Of a stretch of 64,000 bases of DNA, positions 22,525-35,396 are shown one piece after another. How positions within the stretch are numbered: the stretch's first letter is position 1; each line of letters opens with the position of its first letter. Source of the DNA: Hibiscus mutabilis (taxonomy: Eukaryota; Streptophyta; Magnoliopsida; Malvales; Malvaceae); contig CM033718.1 in NCBI GenBank assembly GCA_019671005.1, positions 21,580,014 through 21,644,013 of the forward strand. The letters run 5' to 3'. A program made the translations under genes and the position numbers. The notes beneath the pieces were generated by a model, which was not told the origin of the DNA, searched no databases, and saw only the letters and a program-made list of their open reading frames with translations.

Positions 22525-25500
22525 TGTAACACCCCTAAAATATTATGATATAATTAAAGTTAGGAAATAAAAATATTAATAAGAGAATAAATATTTGAAA
22601 ATTAAAATGCGGGGACTGCAATTGTGGGGACTTGATCCCCCTAACCCATACTTAGGGAACCCGAGCCTTAACCATTCAGGTTAAGGATCATTCTTGGCTA
22701 AATCCTGCATTAGCTTCCTTTAACCTATGTTTTAGTGACCTGATCCAATAAAAAAAAGAGTGTTACCTGAGAGTGTCGAACCCGCAACCTCTAGTTTGGT
22801 GTGCAAAAGCCTTAGCCAACTAAGCCTTAGCCATATTTAGTCTTAATCTGACTTGGGATATTCTTGATTTGTTTCTTGTGTCTGTATACCAATAATAAAT
22901 AGGAGACTGACCTTTTAACTACCCCAAGGAATATTATTTTTTGAATCTGAAAAAAAAAACAAAAGGAAATGTCCAGATTGTTCTTTCTTTGCAACTTTCC
23001 ATCTTCTTATCCGACCATCGTCCGATCTCCCTTACTGCGCCACCGTGGCCATCACCGCCCTCACCAATGGAACAATCGTATCATCCCGACCACAACCCCA
23101 GCCACCACTCGCGAAGATGCACCATTGATCGACCTAGGAGCCGCGTTGAAGGTTCGTCGAAAACCCATGGTGGCACCCTACTGTTTCTTCGTCATTCTGC
23201 CGTCGTGAGTCATCAGTTTGTGATATGCTCCCCACCGTTGTATGCTTTATGGAATATATTGGTATTTGATTAATGCATGAACAATATGATTTGGTCATTT
23301 GATTATTGTCGACTATTACAAAGTTGTGCTATTTACGGTAAATTGATGCTAAACTGGTTAAGACCGGATGACTCGAATAAGGTATTGATGACTGATAAGA
23401 AATTCTAGTTCCATGAATACTCAATAAAGCGGTGACCTCAAAACTTTCAATTTTGATTACTCTTGATAAAAGGTTTAATGCCCGAAATGCTAAGGCACGA
23501 AATAATGATAATACCCTTGGGAAGTAAAAATGATTAAAATACCCCTAACAAAGGAAATGACCTGAAATTTGCACTCGATCTGATTAAACAATTACTTTAT
23601 CTGAAATATTTGTTCTATTGGGAAAGACTTCGGTATTAATATGCAAATATGTGTGATAACAAAATACTTGAACTTTCCTGAGCTCTGGATAAACACCTGA
23701 AGATGAATTTACTGGAAGTTCTTTGTATTTCTGAACTGATCTATGTGACAGTAAAGAATGAATTGATCGTAATGACCAAAAAGAAAGTATCCTCGAGCAC
23801 CGAAATTTCCAAATTAATTAGAATGATGGATAATCCCTCGAGTTCTGGAACGAAAGAATTGTTTGGAAATACAAAAAATACATAACTGGTTGAAACACTA
23901 TCGAGTACTTAAATGATTGAAATACTATAAATGGTTCTACTGACAGAAATGATGGATATATCTCGAACTCCAAAATGAATGAAATACCCTCTTGTCTGAA
24001 ATAAGCAAATTTGCCTTTGATAAAAATTCTGGAAATACCAACAAAGCTTAAATGACTAAAATTACCTTAAGTGTTATGAAGCATAACTCATGTACGTAAA
24101 TCACTCATTATATTAATATAAGGTTGGAAGATTTGTCTGGAATATTAGTTCGACTACTTAGTGGTAAGCCATGTGGCGAAATATGAAGGCGACCGATCAG
24201 ATATACGATACAGTCGGTATTTGGAAATGATACATGTAAAGCCCATGCATCTGAATGTTTGGTAAGTACCGCAAGGTTGGGATATGTTAACCCGAATAGA
24301 TTTTAGAGGCTCGACAAACCATTGGAAATCCTAAATATTGTAAATCATCATTTTTGTCATTATTGGACTAAATTATAAATTGCCCATGATAGTAAAATGA
24401 CCAAAATGGCCTCGTTTGCCAAAATGATCGAAATATCCTTAATATATCTGATATCCTAAATGATCTTAATATAGCATTTTCCCAATGCTTGGTTGGTGAC
24501 ATCTGCTACCAAGTCCCCTTTAATCGGGACCTCGTCACTAAAATCAGTTCAAAGTTGTCAAAAGCCTAGTGTTTTCCTTTTTCTTGTAATATCAAGTATC
24601 TTAGAGAAATAAATTGTTTCATCTAGTATGTTTCGTGTGCAAATGAATATTCTCTTAGTTTGAGCCCAATACTGTCTCTCTGATCTGAATCATAACTTCT
24701 ATTTGTCTAGTTTATATATTTCTGTAATTACCGACTACTGCTAACTATTACCGATTTCTGTAATTACCAACTACTGTTGATTGTTACCGATTATTGTAAT
24801 TACCAATTACTACTGATTTTTGTTATTACTGAGTATTACTGGTATTACCAATTACTATCGACCACTATTATTACTGATTATTATTGTTATTACTGTTACC
24901 ACTACCTAGACTGACTGAGTACTTAGGATAGAGTGTGAAGTTACCGCAGGTTCTGCCCTGATCCAACTGGTAATTCCTTACCGTTACAGGTTCCTATACT
25001 TTAGCTAGGGTGATTCCTTACCGTTCATTCCTATGCTTCAGCTAGGGTGATTCCTACCATACCTAAGGCATCCCCTTAGGCTAGTATCTACGCCCAATGG
25101 GCCCGGGTTAACGCCCCTTATAGATGTAGTTCTGGGGAACTGCATACTGGAGTTTGGTTGGAGGGTAAATAGGAAATTTAAAATGAACTTTACAGCTACT
25201 ATTACATGATTGTGAAATAAAATGTTCACTGCACTATTACATTGTATGTGTTAACTTTGCACCGTTGGAACACACACTAACTCTCTAGTTCAACTTCCGA
25301 AATCTACCTTTTTTCAGATTCTCTGGTCTATATGTTTCTCGTCCGATACTTAATGATTAAATAAAGAAAAATTTTGTTATCTTCAAGTATACCACTTCAC
25401 TAAAATATCGAATCATAATTGGTGTCTGTTGATGCCCGAAACATCATAACAGTGTTATGCTTGCCATATACTTGCATGTGCTTACAGCATCATTTGGTAG

Positions 25501-25877
25501 TTCTGTATTACTGAGCTTTCCGAAACTCACGTTGTTTTTATCATCGCAGGTTAGAAGAAATCTATCATGGTATAGTGACCAATATCTATGTTTGGAGTTC
25601 TCTCGGCGCTATTTTTGGAGTATGGTACTGGTAAAATTAATGGGCATGTATATCATGTATTGTTTTATGCTAGTGTCTGTAATAAACTTTATGAACTTCT
25701 GTTATATGTTTACATGATTTACTGAAATGGCATTTTGAACAGAAATTTGTTTTACAGTTTTAATGTATTTAAAGAAAATATTTCTCTTATTTGGGTTTTT
25801 ACTGTGGGTCGCTCTTGTGACCCTAATGTGACATCTAGAAATTGAGTGTAACACATAGGCAGTTCTAGGGGGTTACA
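22525..25877 (+). repeat. 5' LTR of the Tekay-like element
   Basis: 3353 bases, TGTAACACCC...GGTTACA. Compared with the 3' LTR it has an extra block of about 2.42 kb (23293-25711), and lacks about 0.92 kb that the 3' LTR has (27627-28544). The extra block contains a degenerate minisatellite of TTACCGA/TTACTG-type units (about 24727-24900). tRNA-like A and B boxes are present on the minus strand (22816-22827 and 22774-22785). Confidence 0.88.
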
Positions 25878-25882
25878 TTTAA

Positions 25883-25894
25883 TGGTATCAGAGC
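25883..25894 (+). promoter_or_regulatory. Primer-binding site, initiator tRNA-Met
   Basis: TGGTATCAGAGC, five bases after the 5' LTR, the standard primer site of chromoviruses and copia elements. Confidence 0.9.
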
Positions 25895-26918
25895 TTAGAG
25901 TCGCGTTTTTCTGGGTAGATCGGTCGATCATCTATCATAGGATGTATGGTTTGTGCATGTCCTTCGATCTTAACCATACTCCACCAAGCCGGGACTCCGA
26001 TGTCAAATCATTTCCTATAATAAGTGCACCTAACCATTCTGTCCATAATAGCTCAATATGTACTGGCAAGGAATGTTGGTAATGTTCGTCTATGATTTGG
26101 ATTAACGTGATGAATTTGAATCTGGATAAAGAACAGGAGATGGTTAATGCATGCGAAATGGAAGATCTGATTCAAATTGAGAATAAATGTTTAATTATGT
26201 GTTGTAACTGATATAAGATTACATGTAAAGTTATTCAGTGGGAATGATTATGTTTGAGAATATCCTGATAGAAATTTGATACAAGTATTATGAATCTACA
26301 AGAAAGGTGTCCGTGAATGCTATGAAAGTGTAAATTCTGTGGTGAATCCGTTATATTACGCTGAAGGTAAGTGACACCCGTTTAAAACCTTGGTTATGTT
26401 TGATTGGCATGGAGAAATACATTTCTGAGAAAATAGGGCTTGATGTATCATTAGATATTGTTTTGATTGAAATTTGATGTTACATCTTGATTCTAGAGGG
26501 CCCTGTTGAAGGCTTGAGTGCTCGTCTGGATTTCAGATGTAGTTTTCACCCTTGAATTGATGGTCAACCTAGTAGAGTAATTCAGATTCTAGAGGAGATT
26601 CTTCAGGGTCGTATGAGTGACTTATGTGGTAGTTAGGAAGGTTTCTTATTCCTGACAGAGTGTTTATGATAAAAGTTATGAGACAAGTTTTTCCTTGGCA
26701 CTGTATGAAGTTCGGTATGGATTCAAATACTATATTCTGATTATTTGGTCTGAGATGTATGATGGAATGACTGTGACTTCAAAGACAACTCAAGTGATTG
26801 AGGGAAATGATACTATAATGGATAAGTTTTCAGTACATGAATGAATGTAAGAGCAGTTTCTACATTTCTCAAACTCTGGTAAATTTCGTGGACGAAATTT
26901 CTTTTTAAGGGGGAAAGT

Positions 26919-28760
26919 TATAACATCCCTAAAATATTATGATATAATTAAAGTTAGGAAATAAAAATATTAACAAGAGAGGAAATATTTCAACATGAAA
27001 ATGCGGGAACTGCAATTGTGAGATTTGATCCCCTGGCCCATGCTTGGTGAACTGAAGCCTTAACCACTCGAGCTAAGGACCATTCTTAGCTAAATCCTGC
27101 ATTAGCTTCCTTTAACCTATGTTTTAGTGACCTCATCCAAAAAAAATGAGAATGTTACCTAGGAGTGTCGAACTCACAATCTCTAGTTTGGTGTGCAAGA
27201 GCCTTAGCCAACGAAGCCTTAGTCATATTTGGTTTTAATCTGACTTGGGATATTCTTGATTTGTTTCTTGTGTCTGTATACTGATAATAAATAAGAAACT
27301 GTCCTTTCAACTACCCCAAGGAATTTCATTTTTTGAATCTGAAACAAAAAACAAAAGGAAATATCAAGATTGTTCTTTCTTTACAACTTTCCATCTTCCC
27401 ATTCGGCCACCGTCTAATCTCCCTCACCGCACCGCCGTGGCCGTCACCGCCCTCACCAATAGAACCATCGTACCGTCCCGACCACAACCACCACTCACGG
27501 AGATGCACCGTTGTTTGACCTAGGAGCCGTGTTGAAGGTTCGTCGAGAACCCATGGCGGTACCTTATTGTTTCTTTGTTGTTCTACCACCGTGAGTCATC
27601 GATTTGCGACACGCTCCCCACCGTTGGGTTCCCCGTGGTCTCGTGAGTAAACCATTGGTTGTCATTCATCAAACCTCTGTCGTTATAGCCTTGTCGGAGT
27701 TACACCGTATCTAGTCAAATTTTTGCAAGTTTGGTAAGGTTTCGATCATATTCTGGGTTATTTTAGATGATGGTTATGTTCGAAATGGGTTGTTGCATCT
27801 TTTCGATGGCGTTTTCGCCTTTCTGGGCTGCGCGTGACTACCGCGTGCCGTTATCGGTGAAATCTGGCCACTTTGGATAAGAGCCTGGAAACCGAACCGG
27901 CTGGACCAATGTTAGACCGATCTGGCCTTTAAGCCGAGCCAACTGGATTGGCCCAAATCGGGACTGTCTAATTAAATCGAAAATGGGCCGGCGTGATAAG
28001 GCCCAACAACCTTTAGCCCAACCTGTCTAACTGAATTGACCCGAACCCATATCCGACCTGACCCTTGTCGGTCCTAAACCTAACCCGTTTGACTTGTACC
28101 TGACCCGAATCGAGTCAACCTGACTGATTTAGCTCAATGAGTCAACCCGGTTAAGTCAACTCGCCCGAGTCAACCTAGTCGATTGATGATGTTAGCATGA
28201 CGTCAGCATTGACCGTTAACTTTGACCAAAAGTCAACTTTTTCTAAAAACCCTTATCTTGTTTTTCGATGTTCTAAGCCTATGTTTTAAGTTTGTTTCAT
28301 GAAATTCTAACTCGAAGGCCTCCGAATCTGACCTTGAACTCGAGCATGCTTATGTATTTAATTATTCAATTATGAGCAATGTGAATAAGGACTGAAATTG
28401 AAATTTACGCAATTGAAGGTAATCACAGTTTGTTGTATATGAGATGTCGAGGGACGTTGAATTCAGGTTCGAGAGAGTTTGAATGTCGTTTCAAGGGGCC
28501 GACTGATATAGCAAGGATTCAAGGTAATACTTTACTACATATTGTATGTTTTATGGAACGTATTGGTATTTGATTAATGCATGAACAATATGATTTACAT
28601 GATTTACTGAAATGGCATTTTGAACAAAAATTTGTTTTACAGTTTTAATGTATTTAAAGAACATTTCTCTTATTTGGGTTTTTACCGTGGGTCGCTCTTG
28701 TGACCCTAATGTGACCTCCAAGAATTGAGTGTAACACATAGGCTGTTCTAGGAGGTTACA
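26919..28760 (+). repeat. 3' LTR of the Tekay-like element
   Basis: 1842 bases. Its start is mutated (TATAAC for TGTAAC) but it matches the 5' LTR from the first base through about 27626 and again from 28545 to the terminal GGTTACA, interrupted by a deletion between TGATTT repeats near 28593. The matching tRNA-like boxes lie at 27207-27218 and 27167-27177. Confidence 0.88.
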
Positions 28761-29716
28761 TTTATAATGTGTTAGGGTTCTATTTATATCCCTCGATAAT
28801 TACATGAATTTCAATATATATAAAAAGATGAAAATCTGTGGTTGGTTGCCCTTTTCGTTTTGGCCTGATTCATGGACATGTATGAAATTGTCGCCTGTCA
28901 TCCTTTGATTTTTCATGCGTTTCTGTCATTGTTTATTTGCTAGGGAGATGGCTCTGACTTTCGTGTTTCTTTTGTTGTATATGCTTGGCCATTTGAGAGG
29001 GGGAGGGGACCAGAATGAGAAGTTGCTTCGGAGCAAGGTCTTCTGGTGGCCATTGGATCTCTACCAGCGTAGAGATGAAGCTGGAAGGCGACAGACGTGA
29101 GTGGCTTTGACGCGGCAGCCGAAACACGCGCGTGTGAGGAAATCAAACTGGCGCGCGTGGGCGCGTGAGGGAGTTTGATAGGAGCATGTGCTGAAGCTGG
29201 AGAGACACTCATGCGAGGATCTGGACCGTTAGATCTGATTTATATCTGACGGTTGTGGTGTAGCTGTGCAAAGAAAAAAATGAGATTAGGGTTTTGTTTA
29301 ATATGAACTTGGGCCTTATCGGGCCACATGTAATCTATATATTTTTTGTTTTGGGCTTTGAACTGTAATGGACATTTGTTTAATAAATAATAAACTTGGG
29401 CTTTATTTAATTAAAGTGACATTGGGCTATTTTTTTATTAAGTAATCTTTTTGTTTTTTAGTTTAGTTTAATAATAATAATAATAAGGCCAAATAAATAA
29501 GACAAGCAATAAGATTAAACAGGTGAAAATGAATTTATTTTTTTGAATTTTAATTTGGTTATTCGAACCCCGGACGAGAATAGGTGATTACACTTCTATG
29601 TTTGTACTTAGTTAACTGAATGCTCACTGGCTTAGTATGACCATGAAATCAGACAGAATAAGCAATATCCAGCATTAAAAGTTACCAACCATCTGATCTT
29701 AATATCCTGATAAACT

Positions 29717-30734
29717 TGTAATCACTCATTTTTGCCCGGATATAATATTATTTATTATATCTTATTATATTATAATAAAAGTAAAAAAATAGGAAAAAGA
29801 AAATAAAGAAAGAAAAGGAAAAACGTACATGTGTGCCACGTGCAAAAATCACCCACGTCACCCTCACCATTTGCCTATAAAAGGTGGGTGAGGGCCATGA
29901 ATTGAATGGCAATTGAAAGCAATTGCACAATTGCAATTGCAACTGCATGAGCCACGAATCGGCGTGGCACAAGCCTTGGGGCAGTGCTGTCTGAGGCTCG
30001 AGAGTAGTGCTCTCGCTAGGGAATTATTTTTCGGACTGTTTGTCCGATCGAAGGTCTTGTTGAGGTCCGTTCGAATAAACTTTGGGATCATGGCTAAATG
30101 ATGTCGAGATCTTGCTAGGGGTCAATCGATGTTCTCTGTTTGAGCTTCTAGTAGGGTAAATTTTGAACTTTGTCTTTGTATTTATTTTCGGTTTAGATAT
30201 ATAATAATATATATATTGATTATGTTTTTGTGGCGTAATATATATTTTGTAAGCCATGGTTATATGTCTATTTTAGGTTTTATGAATTACTTATATGAAT
30301 AAAATATATTTTTGTCATTAGAATTTCAAATTTACTTTTGTTTATACTTTAATTGTTCATACATATAACTATTACATTTAGTGTAGGCCCTATTATTCCG
30401 GTATTCTATTGGGAGTGACATCCTAGTCTCCGAGTGTCATCTCCTCTGACTGTCGTGAATATCAAGGTAATTTTTAAATTATTGTGCATTTTAGAAGTTA
30501 AAATTAAATTAACTTGAATTTTGGTTTTCTTGCAAAGACAACACTAAATCGAAACGGTACCAATTTTGGGAACTGTGGGGTACTAATCTTTCCCCACGCG
30601 TAATCGACTCCCGAACCCAAACTTTTGGAATCTATGATTATTTTTAATGGTGTCTGGCCTACCAAAGTGGCCAGTGGCGACTGCATCACCCTATTTTCAC
30701 TATTTTTTATAATTGTTCAAAAAGCCTTATTATA
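29717..30734 (+). repeat. 5' LTR of the LARD
   Basis: Begins TGTAATCACTC and ends TTATTATA (a mutated CA end). It has a promoter-like block with CACGTG (about 29837), CCTATAAAAGG at 29875 as TATA box, and a leader with repeated CAATTG motifs near 29908-29940. Confidence 0.92.
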
Positions 30735-30736
30735 GA

Positions 30737-30753
30737 TGGCGACTCTGCTGGGG
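30737..30753 (+). promoter_or_regulatory. Primer-binding site of the LARD
   Basis: TGGCGACTCTGCTGGGG, two bases after the LTR. It is the form known from Tat/Ogre-lineage elements, ascribed there to tRNA-Arg. Confidence 0.75.
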
Positions 30754-33107
30754 ACACTTTTTTAAGAGAATCAGGTCAATGTTGATTTTGTGTTGTCTTG
30801 CAAAAAAATTAAAAATTCAGTTTAATTTAATTTTTAATCCCTCGACATTCATGCATGAGCTTTTTACTCGGGCTTCTCACCTTGTTAAGTGGGAGTGATT
30901 GCTTCGCTTCGTGGGGTCTTCACCTCCGTATAGTGTTGTAATTCACTTTCGGAATTCGGTCCTTATATTTTGTGGGGTTCACACCTCCGTATGGTATAAG
31001 TATCGTATTCCCCCGAACCGATGTCCTAGCGACAGTTCGGGTACCGCTCACTCTAGAACTTAAACCGCATATAGTGGACTGTAGAAGCCCACCCATTTTA
31101 GAACCCTTAAGTGTTGCAGTATGCCCAAAGACCAATAATGAGATGGTTGTAAAAGACATACTTATTTTATCTTGTTTATTAATATAAAGCCATTATTATT
31201 ATTTCAGTCTTATTCTGTGTATCTATAAATAAACTGAATTATAATAAAGTCTTTAGAATAATATAGTTATTCTTGAATGTCCTTAGTCAAGAATTATTGT
31301 GGGCTTGGACGACAATAATGTATTAAGACTAATATGTAGTTGATTGATGACAAAGTGTTGTCATTAACATGAAGATGTCAAAATCAATACATAAGTATGT
31401 GTTAGAGAACAACATACTGGACTGACCCGCTATGAGCATGTTTCTTGGATTATTATATGACAGTCACAACATTGCTTATGGTGATAACTACATGTATGAT
31501 CCTCAGACTTGAGATCATCGTTATTTCAACATCGTGAGTGACATATTTTGATACGATCAAACGTGTGTCGTAACTGACTACACTATAAAGACTGATATTG
31601 GATATGTCATAATCCATGTAGCGAAATATGGTTGATCAAGATAGAATTTGTCCCTCCTACATAATAGAAGTAATATCATGGCCCACTTGATTGAGTGAGA
31701 CTAGAAAATGCATGGACATGCTCGAATAAATTGATATGGGATATCATAATTATTCGTTTATAATAGTCTACTCTAGATATCAAGAAACATTAGATGGACT
31801 AAGCAAGTGTGACTAATCCATGACTTGTGTCTGATCTAGATATGAGGACAAAATGATGAAATACATAAAAAAAAAAGTTAATCATAGAAAAGAGGTTAAA
31901 TCGAACCATGATTTCATGTAACTTAGGTAGTAATGATGTATTGCTAGATGCCGCTCATTGCTTGTAATATTAGAATTGTTCTGGATATTACTGCTAACGT
32001 TACATGAACCTACAAGGGTCACACCCTCTGATTGAAACGAACAAATATTGATTAGATATCATGTGTACAAACTTGTTGTACACATAATTAGTGAGAAACC
32101 GAAATTGTTATAATTATTGTAATTATGGATAATTTCGTTTATATTATAGATACCATGCCAAAACTCCATCCGTTTAGCGGTATCCCTATTAGGCCTTGTT
32201 TATGCTTTTGTTTGTTATCATTACCTTTATCATTTTGTTTTTTTGTTTATTTATTTGATTATCTTACCGTGCTAACTTAGTTTTCTGTTGGTGTTTATTT
32301 TTTTCTTTCCCTTTTCCTGCATTTATGTTGCATACCACATCATACCATGTTGATTCGAGAACAGTCCAATTTAGAGGGCATTCGACATTAGAGAGAAGTC
32401 TGTGATGCCAAAAGTAATAATGCTACAGTATCGAGTTAGGCCAAACGAAAGCCAACGGAGAAAGAAGACAGATTTACGATGAGACACGTGTCAAAGCCCC
32501 TTCAAACTGGATTGACAAGATCTGCCCCGGAAGAAGACTCTTGTCCGCATTCTTCTTGTACGGGTTAATAATCTTTCCAGAAGTTTTAGGGTACGTAGAT
32601 TACACTGTCGCGAACTTTTTGAGCAGTAGAAGAGAACAATGAGATCGCCTCTCAGTTCGGAAGTGACGTTATGACATGAAGTGCAAACCTTACTTCACGA
32701 AGTCAATAGGAGAAACTAACTGTTATCTGTAATTCATTATTTTAGCTTCTTGCAATCAGACATCTTCTCCGTTAAACTGGTGTCTTTCTAAGGACTGTTT
32801 ACGAATAAACATCATATTTGCATTCATTGCATTTTATACATATTGACCAATTAAATGAAAAAGCTTTGTCCGCATTAGTTGAAGTTTTATAATGGATGAA
32901 AGAATTGAACAAACTTAGAGATCAAGACTCGAGCAGCTAGACGATAAATTCGAGAAAGAGAGGCATTAGGGCATTCTACCAAGAAGTAGGGCAAGCTTAC
33001 ACCGCACCTAGAAGACTAAAATAAGTTAACACCATGACAATGACTGACATTTTGGCAAGATCGACCGAAATATCGGCATAACGTGCTTAAACACGATAAA
33101 GTTTAAA

Positions 33108-33475
33108 ACAATGGATAATTCAAGTATCCATTTTTACGAATGGTCAAATGAAAATAAACCCTTTGGAAAAATATAATGTCATGATTGGTATGAACTGATT
33201 GTATCCAGGGGAATGGTACAACTAGCCCGGAGCAAACGGCTATCAGTAAAGGCAACTCAAAACCGTTGATCCATGTGCATTTGGAAAAATACAATAGATA
33301 ATTCAAATATCCATAAAAAATCTACAAATGGTCAAAGGAAAATAAATCCTTTGAAAAAATCTAATGTCATGATTGGTACAAACTGATTATACCTAGGGGA
33401 ATGATACAACTAGCCCAGAGCAAACGGCTACCGGTAAAGGCAACTCAAAATCATTGATCCATGTGCATTTAAGAA
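33108..33475 (+). repeat. 183-base tandem duplication inside the LARD
   Basis: Two copies (about 33108-33290 and 33291-33475), each from ATAATTCAA through AATGTCATGATTGGTA and CAACTAGCCC to TTGATCCATGTGCATTT. They differ at a moderate number of sites, so the duplication is not recent. Confidence 0.85.
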
Positions 33476-35396
33476 AAATGCAAAAAAAAGATCTATGAGC
33501 TAAGCTATAGTCATAGTGTAGTTATTTTTGCCATAATGAAAATTTCATTTAGAAAATATTTTTGCATTATTCGATTCTTTAAATATTTCATTCATTGCTA
33601 TAGAGTGATTTTTATTCTCCCACATACATTCACACATTTAAAAAAAAGAGATATGTATATATCATTTTTATTGGGGCCTTAAATCTCAGTTGCAATAGTA
33701 CATTTGAGTCAAATCCAAAAGATCAATTCCAAGCAACTTATGCTTAGAAAGAATTGAATGTTGTGAGAATATTACAAATGCGAGTCTCTGATAATCTATT
33801 TAGGTCAACGGGGGAACAAAATGAGTGTTTAGATAATGGGCAAATCCTATTTTAGGAAATTCCATTCTTAGACATTTGTTGTTTAAGATCCTTAAATCGA
33901 GCGTTGACCCTAAACTTCTATCCCCTAAAGAATTTCTCTTGACATCTATGAATGGGACGACGAACGGCATTTACACTTTTCAAGAGGGGGAAATGATTGA
34001 AATCAAAAGCCATAAAATCAACATAGGAAAGCGATTGAAGACTGTAAGGAAAATACCATGAAGAAAATTGAAGCAATCCAGAATTAGCACAGTAAGTTAA
34101 ACAGCACAATGAAGAAAAGAGAGAGGTAAATGAATAATTCACCAGCATCAAAAGAGCCATGGATGATTGATTACTTCGAAGCAGAAATAGACGTCAAGGT
34201 TTAATACAGATACAATAAAAGAAGAGAGATTCGAGACTGAGACCCTGAATAGTCAGTTTAAAAAAGAAAAAGAATAAAAGAAGATAAAGTATTTTACATG
34301 AGCACGCATAGATCAAGCAATGCAAAAATGAATCTTTAAGTGGAAGAAATGAGTAGGAGACTTCAAGTACTCTTGATTTTGAAGAACCTTGGAAGATTAA
34401 TTATCTCTAAATAGAAAGCAAGTATCAATATACGGCCAGAATACATCCTAAAAATAAAAGGAAAAGAGTAGCCTACTTGAGCTTATTGGCATCTATGCCC
34501 AACCAGAATACGCTGATCTAAGGACACAAAAGAAAAAATGAAGTCTAGGGTAAAAGACCAAAGTAATGAACAATCTAGAGTAATCCGAGTAATGAGAGAG
34601 AAGAGAATATTTCAGATCAAATGAAGTGTGATTTTGCTTAATCATCACACATGGTCTCCAGTACAAGCCCCTAAAATACCATTTTGATCATTCATAGATA
34701 TCTAAGTTGAGTAAGATTGTCTTTAAATTACATTCTGCCTATAAGGGTTAACCTTTCTTCAAGGAACGTCAAACTTCAAGTGTCTGATCAACACCAAAAT
34801 GAGGAAAGAATGGGGCATGGTGAGTTAGTGAAATTAAGAGAGCCACCTAAAATGGGTTAGAATTTAGGTACGGGAATCGTTATTCTCAGAAGCCTAATAG
34901 ACTGAAAGAGGCTACACACGTGCATATATCCTTACAATAGTCAAAATATTCTAAACATACTCTTTATTTGAATTAATATTTGTCAATTTGAAATAAATAT
35001 GCTATTGCATTTGATATTTTGGGGCCGAACATTAGTTTTTAAAAGTGTTTGGCATCTTTCTCCCAAATTTCGAGATATCATTACTCATGCATCATAAATT
35101 ATTCTCATGCATCATCTTTATCATATTACCTAAAAAGCATTCGTACAGAAAATTGAACAGGTAGTTTCCAAGAAGATGACTTTGGCAAGAACTTCATGCA
35201 CCTTTGCACCGGTTAAAAAGACACGCGCTTGAGTGCCACCTGCATTGATATGATTATCTCAATTAAAAAGGCAGAGGTCATCAGACGGTCTCAAAGCAAG
35301 ATATCACTTTCAAAGATTTCCAGTCTTCAACCTTTTGCGAAGAAGTGGAAATTTTTCGGTACCCACGCCATAGGAAATGTGGTGCCATTTCTAAAG

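Larger units (their letters stand above)
22525..28760 (+). mobile_element. Non-autonomous Tekay/Del-type chromovirus derivative
   Basis: A complete insertion with LTRs at 22525-25877 and 26919-28760 and the target duplication TTTAT (22520-22524 and 28761-28765). The internal part is only about 1.04 kb and codes for nothing recognisable: it holds the primer site (25883-25894) and ends in the polypurine tract AAGGGGGAAAGT (26907-26918). That tract is preceded by TCGTGGACGAAATTTC, a signature known from Tekay/Del chromoviruses, as is the LTR start TGTAACACCC. It must have moved with proteins supplied by a full-length relative. Confidence 0.9.
20430..29592 (-). mobile_element. Solo LTR, Tat/Ogre type, split by a nested element
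   Basis: In plus orientation it begins TGTAGCGACG (20430) and ends GGTGATTACA (29592). The flanks are CTTCT on both sides (20425-20429 and 29593-29597), a perfect five-base target duplication. Removing the nested element at 22525-28765 leaves about 2.92 kb. On the minus strand it starts TGTAATCACC, like the LARD LTRs at 29717 and 36921. Near its other end (20560-20660) it shares with them the block around TCCCCACACGTAACC and TAAAGTGGCCGGTGGCGAC. No primer site follows on the minus strand, so this is a solo LTR left by LTR-LTR recombination. Open frames within (22084-22353, 28940-29212) are chance GC-rich stretches. Confidence 0.85.

Noticed and set aside
28940..29212. Minus-strand Ser/Ala/Pro-rich frame
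   Set aside because: Also inside the solo LTR, with no homologous features.
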